DNA of 57,131 nucleotides from Phaeobacter sp. HF9A (lineage in GTDB: Bacteria; Pseudomonadota; Alphaproteobacteria; Rhodobacterales; Rhodobacteraceae), in assembly GCF_011806385.1 (NCBI RefSeq), contig NZ_JAATOX010000013.1, positions 1 to 57,131 of the forward strand, written 5' to 3'. The notes below the pieces were generated by a model. The model did no database searches and was not told the DNA's origin. It saw nothing but the letters and a program-made list of their open reading frames with translations. Positions 1 to 8,309 of the stretch are shown here, piece after piece (position 1 is the first letter of the stretch; every line of letters starts with the position of its first letter). The position numbers were made by a program, and so were the translations under genes.

Positions 1-1040
1 GCGCGTCGTCACCGCTGCGCCGGATGATGGGGCTGGATTTCGAAGGCCGGGTGTTTGAGGACAACTTCCTGATCGCCGACATCACGATGAAGGCGGAATT
101 CCCCTCCGAGCGCTGGTTCTGGTTCGAACCCCACTTCAAATCGGGGGACAGTGCCCTGTTGCACAAGCAGCCCGATGGGGTCTGGCGGATTGATTTCCAG
201 CTGGGTTGGGACATCGACCGCGCCGAGGAGATGAAAGAGGAAAACATCCGCCGCCGCCTGGCCGCCATGTTGGGCCCGGAGGTGGAATATGAGCTGGTCT
301 GGACCTCGATCTACACGTTCCAGTGCCGGCGCATGAAGAAGTTCCGCCATGGCCGGGTGTTGTTTGCCGGCGATGCCGCGCATCAGGTTTCGCCCTTTGG
401 CGCGCGTGGTGCGAATTCGGGCATGCAGGATGTGGACAACCTGGGCTGGAAGCTGGGACTGGTGCTGAATGGTCAGGCGCCCGACACGCTGTTGGACAGC
501 TATGACGCCGAGCGCTGTCATGGTGCGGATGAAAACATTCTGAACTCCTCCCGCGCCACCGATTTCATCACGCCGAAATCCAAGGTGAGCCATGTCTTCC
601 GCAATGCTGTGCTGGATCTGGCGGAACATCATGCCTTTGCCCGGCCCCTGGTGAATTCCGGGCGGCTGTCGGTGCCCTGCGTCTATGACGGGTTGCCGCT
701 GAATACGCCTGATGCCCTGCCCGATGCCCCGGCGCGGGCGCGCCCCGGTGCGCCTTGCCCCGATGCGCCGCTGGACTCGGGCTATCTGCTGGATCAGCTC
801 GGGGGCGGCTTTATGCTGCTCGGGCTGGGGGTCGCGGTGCCACAGATGCAGGAGGTCGAGGGGCTGAGCCTGCGCGGGCTGACCTTGCAGGCGGGGCAAG
901 AGCTCAACGCGCGCTATCTCGGCGATGCCGAAACGGCGGTCTATCTCATCCGCCCCGACCAACATGTCGCGGCCCGCTGGCCGGGCTATGAGCCGGACAA
1001 GGTTGCCGCCGCAGTCGCGCGCGCCTTGGGAAAGGAGTGA
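1..1040 (+). CDS. FAD-dependent aromatic monooxygenase, C-terminal part (5' end outside window)
   Basis: The reading frame is open from base 3, so the start lies upstream and about 345 C-terminal residues are present. The visible part carries the second FAD-binding motif of group A flavin monooxygenases, GDAAHQVSPFGARGANSG, followed by DVDNLGWKL. It most resembles 3-(3-hydroxyphenyl)propionate hydroxylase (MhpA) type enzymes, which hydroxylate a phenolic ring using NAD(P)H and O2 in the cytosol. The first FAD-binding motif (GxGxxG) is outside the window. It lies just upstream of a homoprotocatechuate operon, so a hydroxyphenyl acid is a plausible substrate, but a terminator separates the two units. 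The exact substrate is not determined. Confidence 0.8.
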   Translation, partial: ASSPLRRMMGLDFEGRVFEDNFLIADITMKAEFPSERWFWFEPHFKSGDSALLHKQPDGVWRIDFQLGWDIDRAEEMKEENIRRRLAAMLGPEVEYELVWTSIYTFQCRRMKKFRHGRVLFAGDAAHQVSPFGARGANSGMQDVDNLGWKLGLVLNGQAPDTLLDSYDAERCHGADENILNSSRATDFITPKSKVSHVFRNAVLDLAEHHAFARPLVNSGRLSVPCVYDGLPLNTPDALPDAPARARPGAPCPDAPLDSGYLLDQLGGGFMLLGLGVAVPQMQEVEGLSLRGLTLQAGQELNARYLGDAETAVYLIRPDQHVAARWPGYEPDKVAAAVARALGKE

Positions 1041-1042
1041 TC

Positions 1043-1240
1043 ATGTCTTTGAATACCGATCCCAATATCACCGACCCCGATGGGTTCTACGCAGAGCTTC
1101 TCGATGTGCATGATGGGCTGTCCGATGATGCAAGCATGGCCGTCAATGCGCGGCTGATCCTGCTGCTGGCCAATCATATCGGCGACCGTGAGATCCTGCG
1201 CGAGGCGCTTGCCGCCGCCGCCGCAGACGGGCGCAGCTAA
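1043..1240 (+). CDS. DUF2783 domain small protein
   Basis: This 65-residue acidic protein starts at ATG 1043, with AAAGGAG at 1031-1037 as ribosome binding site; an in-frame GTG at 1037 overlaps that site and is less likely. The pattern (DPDGFYAELLDVHDGL near the N-terminus, then NARLILLLANHIGD) matches my memory of the DUF2783 family, which accompanies FAD aromatic monooxygenases in alphaproteobacteria. Function is unknown. It is two bases after the monooxygenase stop and is surely co-transcribed with it. A strong terminator follows, so the pair ends its own transcript. Confidence 0.75.
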   Translation: MSLNTDPNITDPDGFYAELLDVHDGLSDDASMAVNARLILLLANHIGDREILREALAAAAADGRS

Positions 1241-1272
1241 GCCCCTTTTCGGCAGGTGATTGATCTGATGTG

Positions 1273-1305
1273 ATCCCGGGCAGCGCGTGGCTGGCCGGGA
1301 TTTTC
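1273..1305 (+). terminator. Rho-independent terminator after the monooxygenase-DUF2783 unit
   Basis: ATCCCGG (1273-1279) pairs with CCGGGAT (1295-1301), and inside it CAGC (1281-1284) pairs with GCTG (1290-1293) across one G-G mismatch. The stem is followed by TTTTC. It lies 33 bases after the DUF2783 stop codon and separates that unit from the hpa operon. Confidence 0.8.
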
Positions 1306-1338
1306 TATATCCCCCCGGATGCATTTGGCTGTGAATTT

Positions 1339-1386
1339 ATTTAACACGTTATGTATTGACAGGGGGTGGAATATTTAACATGTTAT
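1339..1386. promoter_or_regulatory. Tandem operator-like palindromes in the hpa operon promoter
   Basis: Two 14-mers, ATTTAACACGTTAT (1339-1352) and ATTTAACATGTTAT (1373-1386), differ at one base and are 34 bp apart, about three helical turns. Each contains the palindromic core AACAYGTT. A good -35 element, TTGACA (1356-1361), lies between them, and the second site falls where the -10 would be, which fits repression. The regulator is not adjacent in this window. A MarR-type HpaR or a GntR protein encoded elsewhere is a reasonable guess. Confidence 0.7.
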
Positions 1387-1407
1387 TTTGGCCTGGGAGG
1401 ACAACAT

Positions 1408-1797
1408 ATGCCGCATCTATCCATCGACTATTCGCCATCGCTCGACTCGCGGGTGGATGTGGCGGCATTCTGTCGGATTATGCATGCGGCGCTTGTGGCG
1501 TCGCCGGATTTCCCAACCGCAGGCATTCGGGTGCGCGCCCATAGGGCCGATCATGCGATTGTTGCCGACGGTGATGCAAAAACCGATTTCCTCGCCATGA
1601 CGCTCAGCGTCGGGGCGGGACGCGATCACGCCCAGCTGAAAGACGCGGGCAACGCGCTCTTTGCCGCGGCGCAGAGTTTTCTCGAAGAGCCGCTTTCAAC
1701 GCCGTATTTTGCGCTTTCGCTGGAAATTCGGGTGCTCGACCCGGAACTCAGCTGGAAAGATACCCCCATCCACGCCCGCCTGTCGGGCCATAAGTGA
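1408..1797 (+). CDS. hpaF: 5-carboxymethyl-2-hydroxymuconate delta-isomerase
   Basis: This 129-residue protein isomerises 5-carboxymethyl-2-hydroxymuconate to its 2-oxo-3-ene form in homoprotocatechuate degradation (cytosol). It begins MPHLSIDYS. In this tautomerase-like family the proline exposed after removal of the first Met is the catalytic base, which fixes the start at ATG 1408, preceded by GGGAGG (1395-1400). An upstream in-frame ATG at 1366 would bury that proline. Length agrees with the roughly 125-residue E. coli enzyme. It is the first gene of the hpa operon, and the ribosome binding site of hpaE overlaps its stop codon. Confidence 0.88.
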   Translation: MPHLSIDYSPSLDSRVDVAAFCRIMHAALVASPDFPTAGIRVRAHRADHAIVADGDAKTDFLAMTLSVGAGRDHAQLKDAGNALFAAAQSFLEEPLSTPYFALSLEIRVLDPELSWKDTPIHARLSGHK

Positions 1798-1805
1798 GGA
1801 TTGCC

Positions 1806-3314
1806 ATGCGCGTCTTGGACGAGAAGCTGAAAACCCTGGACGGATATCTTGCGCGCTTTCGCGAGAGCGGGGTGGCAAACCGTATTGCAGGGCAGGATGT
1901 GGCGGGCAGCCAGGGCGTTTTCCAGTCGATCTCGCCAGTGGACAGAAGTGTGATTTGCGACGTGGCACTGGGCGCGGCGGACGACATCGACCGCGCGGCG
2001 CTGGCGGCGCTGGATGCCTTTGGTGCCTGGCGTGATATGCCGGCGCTGGAGCGCAAGGCGATCCTGATCCGCATTGCCGAAGGGATCGAAGCGCGCGCCG
2101 AAGAGATCGCATTATGCGAATGCTGGGACACCGGCCAGGCCTATCGGTTCATGTCCAAGGCGGCGCTGCGCGGGGCGGAAAACTTCCGCTATTTCGCCGA
2201 TCAGGTGGTGCAGGCCCGCGACGGTCAGCACCTGAAATCGCCAACGCTGATGAATGTCACCACCCGCACGCCCATCGGCCCGGTTGGGGTGATCACGCCC
2301 TGGAACACGCCCTTTATGCTTTCCACCTGGAAGATCGCCCCGGCGTTGGCGGCAGGATGCACCGTGGTGCACAAACCCGCCGAAGCCTCGCCCCTGACCG
2401 CGCGGCTCCTGGTCGAGATCGCCGAGGAGGCGGGGCTGCCGCCGGGGGTTCTCAATACCGTCAACGGTTTTGGCGAAGGCGCGGGCCGGGCGCTCTGCGA
2501 ACATCCCAAGATCAAGGCCATCGCCTTTGTCGGCGAGTCCCGCACCGGCAGCCTGATCACCAAACAGGGCGCTGATACGCTCAAGCGCAACCACCTTGAG
2601 CTGGGCGGCAAGAACCCGGTGATCGTCTTTGACGACGCTGATCTGGAGCGCGCGCTGGATGCGGTGATCTTCATGATCTACTCGATCAATGGTGAGCGTT
2701 GCACCTCCTCCAGCCGTCTGCTGGTGCAGGAGAGTATCCGGGAGGAGTTCGAGGCAAAGCTGATCGCGCGCGTCAACGCCATCAAGGTCGGCCATCCGCT
2801 GGACCCGGCCACGGAAATCGGGCCGCTGGTGACCAAAGAGCATTTCGACAAGGTCACCCGGTATTTCGATATCGCCCGCGAGGATGGCGCCACCGTTGCG
2901 GCGGGCGGGGTCACTCTTGGCGATGAGGGTTATTTCGTGCGTCCGACCCTGTTCACCGGCGCCAGCAACCAGATGCGGATTGCGCAGGAAGAGATCTTTG
3001 GCCCGGTGCTGACCTCGATTTCCTTCCGCACCGAAGAAGAGGCGCTGCAAATTGCCAATGACACGCCCTATGGGCTCACCGGCTATGTCTGGACGAACGA
3101 CCTGACCCGCGCGCTGCGCGTCACGGACAGGCTCGAAGCGGGCATGATCTGGGTGAATTCCGAAAACGTCCGCCACCTGCCGACGCCCTTTGGCGGGGTC
3201 AAGGCCAGCGGCATCGGCCGCGACGGCGGCGACTGGTCCTTTGAATTCTATATGGAGCAGAAAAACATCGCCTTTGCCACCGGCCAGCACAAGATCCCCC
3301 GCCTGGGGGTCTGA
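1806..3314 (+). CDS. hpaE: 5-carboxymethyl-2-hydroxymuconate semialdehyde dehydrogenase
   Basis: This 502-residue NAD-dependent aldehyde dehydrogenase oxidises the ring-cleavage semialdehyde made by HpaD. The ALDH core is complete: TPWNTPF near 164-170, the general base Glu265 in LELGGKN, and the nucleophile Cys299 in NGERCTSSS, the last typical of the HpaE group. ATG 1806 is preferred over GTG 1794 because GTGAGGA sits 5 bases upstream of it. It lies between hpaF and hpaD, matching the order of reactions. Confidence 0.9.
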   Translation: MRVLDEKLKTLDGYLARFRESGVANRIAGQDVAGSQGVFQSISPVDRSVICDVALGAADDIDRAALAALDAFGAWRDMPALERKAILIRIAEGIEARAEEIALCECWDTGQAYRFMSKAALRGAENFRYFADQVVQARDGQHLKSPTLMNVTTRTPIGPVGVITPWNTPFMLSTWKIAPALAAGCTVVHKPAEASPLTARLLVEIAEEAGLPPGVLNTVNGFGEGAGRALCEHPKIKAIAFVGESRTGSLITKQGADTLKRNHLELGGKNPVIVFDDADLERALDAVIFMIYSINGERCTSSSRLLVQESIREEFEAKLIARVNAIKVGHPLDPATEIGPLVTKEHFDKVTRYFDIAREDGATVAAGGVTLGDEGYFVRPTLFTGASNQMRIAQEEIFGPVLTSISFRTEEEALQIANDTPYGLTGYVWTNDLTRALRVTDRLEAGMIWVNSENVRHLPTPFGGVKASGIGRDGGDWSFEFYMEQKNIAFATGQHKIPRLGV

Positions 3315-3362
3315 CACCACCTTGGTCATTTGCGCGCAAGCCTCGCCCGACAGGAGCCCTTC

Positions 3363-4346
3363 ATGCCCGTTCCCGCCCCTAATCTTTATCCTGATTTCAA
3401 TACCATTCGTCTGAGCCACGTTTGTCTGAACGTGTCCGACCTGGCGGCCTCGCGGAGGTTCTATACCGAGATCCTCGGCTTTCAGGTCACCGATGAAAAC
3501 GACCGCCATGTCTATCTGCGCGCCATGGAGGAACGCGGCCACCACTCGGTGGTCCTGCAAGCCTCCGATCAGCCGGGAACGGTCGAGGTGCTGGGCTTCA
3601 AGACCTTTGATGAAGAGGATCTCGACCGGGCGGAGGTCTATTTCAAATCCAGGGGCCGCCCCACCCGCTGGGTGGATCGTCCCTATCAGGGGCGCAGCCT
3701 GTTGACGGCTGACAACTTGGGCATTCCGCTGGAGTTTTATCACAAGATGGACCGGCTGGCACCGATCCACCAGAGCTATGCGCTCTATCGTGGGGTCAAG
3801 CCGCTGCGCATCGACCATTTCAATTGCTTCAGCAGCGACGTCGATGCCTCGGTTGCGTTTTATTCCGATTTCGGATTTCGGGTGACGGAATATACCGAGG
3901 ACGAAGAGAGCAAGAAGCTCTGGGCCGCCTGGATGCACCGCAAGGGTGGCGTGCATGACATGGCCTTTACCAATGGCACCGGCCCGCGCATGCATCATGT
4001 GGCCTTTTGGGTGCCGACGCCGCTCAATATCATCGACCTGCTTGATCTGATGGCCACCACCGGCCATGTCGGCAATATCGAACGCGGCCCGGGCCGACAT
4101 GGCATTTCCAATGCGTTCTTCCTGTATATCCTGGATCCAGACGGCCACCGGATCGAGATATATTGCTCGGATTATCAGACGGTTGACCCGGATCTGGAAC
4201 CGATCAAATGGGATCTTCGGGACCCGCAGCGCCAGACGCTCTGGGGTGCGCCGGCACCGGAAAGCTGGTTCACCCATGGCTCCGGTTTTGTTGACGTAAA
4301 GACCCGGGAGTCTGACATCAAGGCCAGCCCGATCATCGCACCATGA
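3363..4346 (+). CDS. hpaD: 3,4-dihydroxyphenylacetate (homoprotocatechuate) 2,3-dioxygenase
   Basis: This 327-residue type I extradiol dioxygenase has two vicinal oxygen chelate modules. It opens the ring of homoprotocatechuate using O2 and a bound Fe(II) or Mn(II). Likely metal ligands are His152 (RIDHFN), His211 or His212 (MHHVAF) and Glu265 (HRIEIY), with the catalytic His198 in VHDMAF. Spacing agrees with the Brevibacterium fuscum enzyme (155/214/267, His200) as I recall it. Start ATG 3363 follows GACAGGAG. It is the ring-cleavage step of this operon. Confidence 0.92.
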   Translation: MPVPAPNLYPDFNTIRLSHVCLNVSDLAASRRFYTEILGFQVTDENDRHVYLRAMEERGHHSVVLQASDQPGTVEVLGFKTFDEEDLDRAEVYFKSRGRPTRWVDRPYQGRSLLTADNLGIPLEFYHKMDRLAPIHQSYALYRGVKPLRIDHFNCFSSDVDASVAFYSDFGFRVTEYTEDEESKKLWAAWMHRKGGVHDMAFTNGTGPRMHHVAFWVPTPLNIIDLLDLMATTGHVGNIERGPGRHGISNAFFLYILDPDGHRIEIYCSDYQTVDPDLEPIKWDLRDPQRQTLWGAPAPESWFTHGSGFVDVKTRESDIKASPIIAP

Positions 4347-4429
4347 GGCGTGCTGCGACCCTTCGGCGGCGCAATGGGGCGCGGGCGATCAAACACATCT
4401 GTGGACATGGCATAGAGGCGGAGTAGCGC

Positions 4430-5827
4430 ATGGACTGGGACGATTTTGCCAAGTGGAGCAAGGACATCGCTGATTGGGGCGCGCAGTATCACAAGACGCT
4501 GCGGGATCGGCCGGTGCGAGCACAGAGCAAGCCCGGCGCGATCGCCGCGCAGCTGCCAGCACACCCGCCCGCAGAGCCCGAGGATATGGCCGCGATCCTG
4601 AAGGATTTCGAAGAGATCGTGATGCCGGGCATGACCCATTGGCAGCATCCACGCTTCTTTGCCTATTTTCCGGCCAATGCCACGCCGCCGTCGATGCTGG
4701 CGGAACAGCTTGTCAATACTGTCGCCGCGCAATGTATGCTCTGGCAGACCTCGCCCGCCGCGACCGAGGTCGAGGGGGTCATGGTCGATTGGCTGCGCCA
4801 GGCCATGGGGCTGCCGGAACCCTATACCGGCGTCATTCAGGACAGTGCCTCCTCGGCGACGCTGTCGGCGGTGCTGACCATGCGCGAACGGGCCACCGGA
4901 TATAGCGGCAACCGCGAAGGGCTGGCGGGCAAGGGCCCCTTGCGGATCTATTGTTCCGATCAGGTGCATTCCTCGATCGACCGCGCCTGCTGGGTGGCGG
5001 GGATCGGGCAGGACAATCTGGTCAAGCTCCCCGGAACCGGGCCGCGCTATGGCCTGGACGCGGGGGCGCTGGATCGGGCGATCAGGGCCGATATCGCGGC
5101 GGGCTACACGCCTGCGGGGGTCATTGCGATCACCGGCGGCACGGGGGTCGGCGCCTCGGATGATCTGGGGCCGATCCTTGAGGTTGCCAGAGCACATGAT
5201 CTTTATACCCATCTCGATGCCGCATGGGCGGGCTCGGCGATGATCTGCCCCGAGATCCGCGCCGAGTACTGGCAGGGTGTGGCGGGCTATGACAGCATTG
5301 TCTTTAACCCGCATAAGTGGCTGGGGGCGCAGTTTGATTGCTCGGTGCAGTTCCTGCGCGATGCCACGGCGCAGTTGAACACGCTGAAGATTGAACCGGA
5401 GTACCTCAAGACCACCGGCGCGGCGGTGACCAATTATTCGGAATGGACCATTCCGCTGGGGCGTCGGTTCCGTGCGCTGAAGCTGTGGTTCCTGATCCGC
5501 GCCTATGGGCTGGAGGGGCTGCAAGCCCGCATCCGCAATCACGTGACCTGGGCGCAGGCGCTCTGCGAGGCGATCCGGGGGCTGGACGGGTTTGAAATCG
5601 TGACCGAGCCGATCCTAAGCCTGTTTTCCTTTCGCTGCCCCGGTGATGATTACACCCAGCAGAGGTTGGTCGATGCGATCAATGACGACGGGCGGATCTA
5701 TCTGACGCAAGGCGCCTTTGAGGGGCGCAAGATCATCCGTGTTCAGGTGGGCCAGTTCGAAACGACACGTGATGACGTCATGATGGTTCGTGCCGTTGTT
5801 CAGGATATTTGGGAGCAGATCAAATGA
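4430..5827 (+). CDS. PLP-dependent aromatic L-amino-acid decarboxylase family protein
   Basis: This 465-residue group II PLP decarboxylase is related to aromatic-L-amino-acid and tyrosine decarboxylases. It carries His180 (DQVHSSIDRA, stacks on PLP), Asp263 (HLDAAWAGSA, binds the pyridine nitrogen) and Lys296 (NPHKWLG, Schiff base). The expected reaction converts tyrosine, phenylalanine or DOPA to the arylethylamine and CO2. It sits between hpaD and hpaG and overlaps hpaG by four bases, so it is made together with the ring-cleavage enzymes. This suggests the operon is fed from an aromatic amino acid or amine. Substrate preference cannot be read from the sequence. Confidence 0.87.
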   Translation: MDWDDFAKWSKDIADWGAQYHKTLRDRPVRAQSKPGAIAAQLPAHPPAEPEDMAAILKDFEEIVMPGMTHWQHPRFFAYFPANATPPSMLAEQLVNTVAAQCMLWQTSPAATEVEGVMVDWLRQAMGLPEPYTGVIQDSASSATLSAVLTMRERATGYSGNREGLAGKGPLRIYCSDQVHSSIDRACWVAGIGQDNLVKLPGTGPRYGLDAGALDRAIRADIAAGYTPAGVIAITGGTGVGASDDLGPILEVARAHDLYTHLDAAWAGSAMICPEIRAEYWQGVAGYDSIVFNPHKWLGAQFDCSVQFLRDATAQLNTLKIEPEYLKTTGAAVTNYSEWTIPLGRRFRALKLWFLIRAYGLEGLQARIRNHVTWAQALCEAIRGLDGFEIVTEPILSLFSFRCPGDDYTQQRLVDAINDDGRIYLTQGAFEGRKIIRVQVGQFETTRDDVMMVRAVVQDIWEQIK

Positions 5828-6678
5828 ACTTTGCGACCTATACCGCCGGCGGGAAAACACGTTACGGGGCCGTGGCCGGGGATGGCATGATCGCGCTGAA
5901 CGAGGATTTTCCGCACTGGCCAACGCTGTTTGATGCCGTTCAGGCCGGCAGTCTGGCAGATCTCGGCAGAGCGGCGGCGGGCAAACCCGTCACGCATACA
6001 GATTTCCAGTATGAGATGGTCTTGCCCAACGCGCGGCGCATTCTGTGTGTCGGGGTGAATTTTCCTGACCGGAATGCGGAATACAAGGACGGCTCCGAGC
6101 AGCCAAAGTTCATGTCGCTGTTTCCGCGTTTTGCCAGCGGGTTCACCGGCCATGACCGCCCGCTGATCCGCCCGCCGGAAAGCCACATGCTGGACTACGA
6201 GGGCGAGGTGGCAATCGTCATCGGCAAGCAGGGGCGGCGGATCGCGCAGGCCGATGCCTATGATCATATCGCCGCGCTGACGCTGTGCAACGAGGGCACC
6301 ATCCGTGATTGGGTCCGGCATGCAAAGTTCAACGTCACGCAGGGCAAGAACTGGGACAACTCCGGCTCGCTCGGGCCCTGGCTGGTGCCCTTTACCGATG
6401 CGGCGCAACTGGACGAGGCGCGGATCATCACCCGGGTGAATGGCGCGCTGCGTCAGGACGATGTGCTGGCCCGGATGATGCATCCGATCCGGCGCGAGAT
6501 CGAATATATCTCGACCTTCATGACGCTTCAGCCCGGTGATATCATCGTCACTGGCACGCCGACAGGATCTGGCGCGCGGCTGGAGCCGCCGCAATACCTG
6601 CAACCGGGCGATGTGGTGGAAATCGAGGTGGAGGGCATCGGCACCCTGCGCAACACCATCGAGGATGAACAGCAATGA
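5824..6678 (+). CDS. hpaG: Fumarylacetoacetate hydrolase family enzyme, HpaG type
   Basis: This 284-residue FAH-fold enzyme has the metal-site segment DYEGEVAIVIG (near 123-133) and the TGTPTGSG loop near the C-terminus. In homoprotocatechuate degradation HpaG decarboxylates 5-oxopent-3-ene-1,2,5-tricarboxylate and isomerises the product. The E. coli protein carries two tandem FAH domains, whereas only one domain is encoded here and no second copy occurs in this operon. Start ATG 5824 overlaps the preceding stop, and the end overlaps hpaH as ATGA. Confidence 0.85.
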   Translation: MNFATYTAGGKTRYGAVAGDGMIALNEDFPHWPTLFDAVQAGSLADLGRAAAGKPVTHTDFQYEMVLPNARRILCVGVNFPDRNAEYKDGSEQPKFMSLFPRFASGFTGHDRPLIRPPESHMLDYEGEVAIVIGKQGRRIAQADAYDHIAALTLCNEGTIRDWVRHAKFNVTQGKNWDNSGSLGPWLVPFTDAAQLDEARIITRVNGALRQDDVLARMMHPIRREIEYISTFMTLQPGDIIVTGTPTGSGARLEPPQYLQPGDVVEIEVEGIGTLRNTIEDEQQ

Positions 6679-7475
6679 CCCCCGACGATCACGCCCGCGC
6701 CGCCGCCGATCTTCTGGCCGCCGAGCAGAGCCGCTCTCAGATCGGTCTGCTCAGCCTGCGCCACCCTGAGATCGGCATGGATGACGCCTATGCCATTCAA
6801 AGCGCGCTCTGCGCGGCCAAGCTTGCGCAGGGGCGGCGGGTGATTGGCTGGAAGATCGGGCTGACCTCCCGGGCGATGCAATCGGCCCTGGAGATCGACA
6901 TTCCCGACAGCGGCATCCTGTTTGATGACATGCTGTTTGCCAATGGCGCGACCGTGCCCGCAGGCCGGTTTATCCAGCCGCGGATCGAAACCGAGATCGC
7001 CTTTGTGATGAAATCCGCGCTGGGTGGCGAGGATGTGAGCCGCGACGCGGTGATCGCCGCAACGGATTATGTCGCCCCCGCGATCGAGATCCTTGATACC
7101 CGGATCCTGCGTCAGGACGCCAAAAGCGGAAAGTCACGCAGCGTCTTTGACACCATCAGTGACAACGCGGCCAATGCCGGCATCGTTCTGGGGCCGCAGC
7201 GTCATGCCGTGGATGCCTTTGATCTGCGCTGGGTCGGGGCGATCACCTTCCGTGACGCGGTGGTCGAAGAAACCGGCCTGGGTGCCGGGGTGCTGAATGA
7301 TCCCGTTGAAAGCATCGTCTGGCTGGCCCGCCGCATGGCGCAGTATGGCCAGAGCATCGAAGCCGGTCAGGTGATCCTGTCCGGCAGTTTTATCCGCCCC
7401 GTCGAATGCCCACCCGGCAGCCAGATTGCTGCCGATTTTGGCCCGTTTGGCGATGTTGCCATTTCTTTTGCCTGA
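6675..7475 (+). CDS. hpaH: 2-oxo-hepta-3-ene-1,7-dioate hydratase
   Basis: This 266-residue member of the HpaH/MhpD hydratase family (FAH-related fold) matches the length of the E. coli enzyme. It contains VIGWKIGLTSRAMQ near residues 56-69 and the acidic metal-site segment QPRIETEIAFVMK near 101-113, both characteristic of the family. It adds water to the 2-oxo-3-enedioate to give 4-hydroxy-2-oxoheptanedioate. It overlaps hpaG by four bases and lies nine bases before hpaI, so the three last steps are translated in sequence. Confidence 0.9.
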   Translation: MTPDDHARAAADLLAAEQSRSQIGLLSLRHPEIGMDDAYAIQSALCAAKLAQGRRVIGWKIGLTSRAMQSALEIDIPDSGILFDDMLFANGATVPAGRFIQPRIETEIAFVMKSALGGEDVSRDAVIAATDYVAPAIEILDTRILRQDAKSGKSRSVFDTISDNAANAGIVLGPQRHAVDAFDLRWVGAITFRDAVVEETGLGAGVLNDPVESIVWLARRMAQYGQSIEAGQVILSGSFIRPVECPPGSQIAADFGPFGDVAISFA

Positions 7476-7484
7476 GGACAGAGT

Positions 7485-8261
7485 ATGCCTGCACCCCGAA
7501 ATCCGTTCAAACACGCCATCGCCAGGGGCGAGCTGCAACTGGGCTGTTGGCTCGGTCTTGCCGATCCGTACATCGCCGAGATCAGCGCCGGCGCCGGGTT
7601 TGACTGGCTGTTGGTCGATGGCGAACACGCGCCCAATGACGTGCGATCCATCGCGGCGCAGCTTCAGGTGATCGCCGCGCGATCAAGCACCGCGGTCGTG
7701 CGCCCGCCGATCAGCGAGACCTGGATGATCAAGCAGTTGCTGGATGTCGGCGCGCAAACCCTGCTGGTGCCGATGGTGGAAAGCGGCGCCCAGGCGCAGG
7801 CGCTTGTGGATGCGGTGACCTATCCGCCGCATGGGGTGCGCGGGGTCGGCGCTGCCCTGGCGCGGGCCTCCGATTTCTCTGCGATTGGCGATTATCTCAC
7901 CACCGCGCGCGAAGAAATCTGCCTGTTGGCGCAGGTGGAGAACAAAAAGGGGCTTGCGGCGCTGGATGAAATCCTCGCGGTGGAGGGGCTCGATGGCGTA
8001 TTTATCGGCCCGTCGGATCTTGCGGCGGATATGGGCTATCTTGGTCAGGCCGAGGCCCCCGAGGTCAGGCGCGTCATTCTGGAGGCGATCACACGGATCG
8101 TCGCTTCCGGTAAGGCGGCCGGCATTCTGACGCTGGATGCTGAGCTGCAACAGCAATGCCGCGCGCTCGGGGCGAGTTTCATCGCCACCGAGATCGACGT
8201 CACCTTGTTTGCGCGCGGCATGCGTCATGCGGCCCAGAGCGCGCGGGATCGGTTTTCCTGA
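7485..8261 (+). CDS. hpaI: 4-hydroxy-2-oxoheptanedioate aldolase
   Basis: This 258-residue class II pyruvate aldolase of the HpcH/HpaI family cleaves 4-hydroxy-2-oxoheptanedioate to pyruvate and succinate semialdehyde. Family signatures are the DGEHAPND segment near residue 45, the PMVESGAQA segment, the metal-binding Glu in QVENKKGL and FIGPSDLAADMG, which supplies the second metal ligand and substrate contacts. ATG 7485 is preceded by TGAGGACAG. It is the last gene of the operon and converges with the reverse-strand aldehyde dehydrogenase gene. No strong terminator is seen in the 48-bp gap. Confidence 0.92.
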   Translation: MPAPRNPFKHAIARGELQLGCWLGLADPYIAEISAGAGFDWLLVDGEHAPNDVRSIAAQLQVIAARSSTAVVRPPISETWMIKQLLDVGAQTLLVPMVESGAQAQALVDAVTYPPHGVRGVGAALARASDFSAIGDYLTTAREEICLLAQVENKKGLAALDEILAVEGLDGVFIGPSDLAADMGYLGQAEAPEVRRVILEAITRIVASGKAAGILTLDAELQQQCRALGASFIATEIDVTLFARGMRHAAQSARDRFS

Positions 8262-8309
8262 ACTTGCCGAGAGGCGTGCTCCGCTCCTCTGCAATATGGC
8301 ACCTGGGCA

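Noticed and set aside
2112..4277. Open frame of about 720 codons on the minus strand across hpaE and hpaD
   Set aside because: It is antisense to clear HpaE and HpaD genes, shows no domain and has compositional features of a codon-bias shadow.
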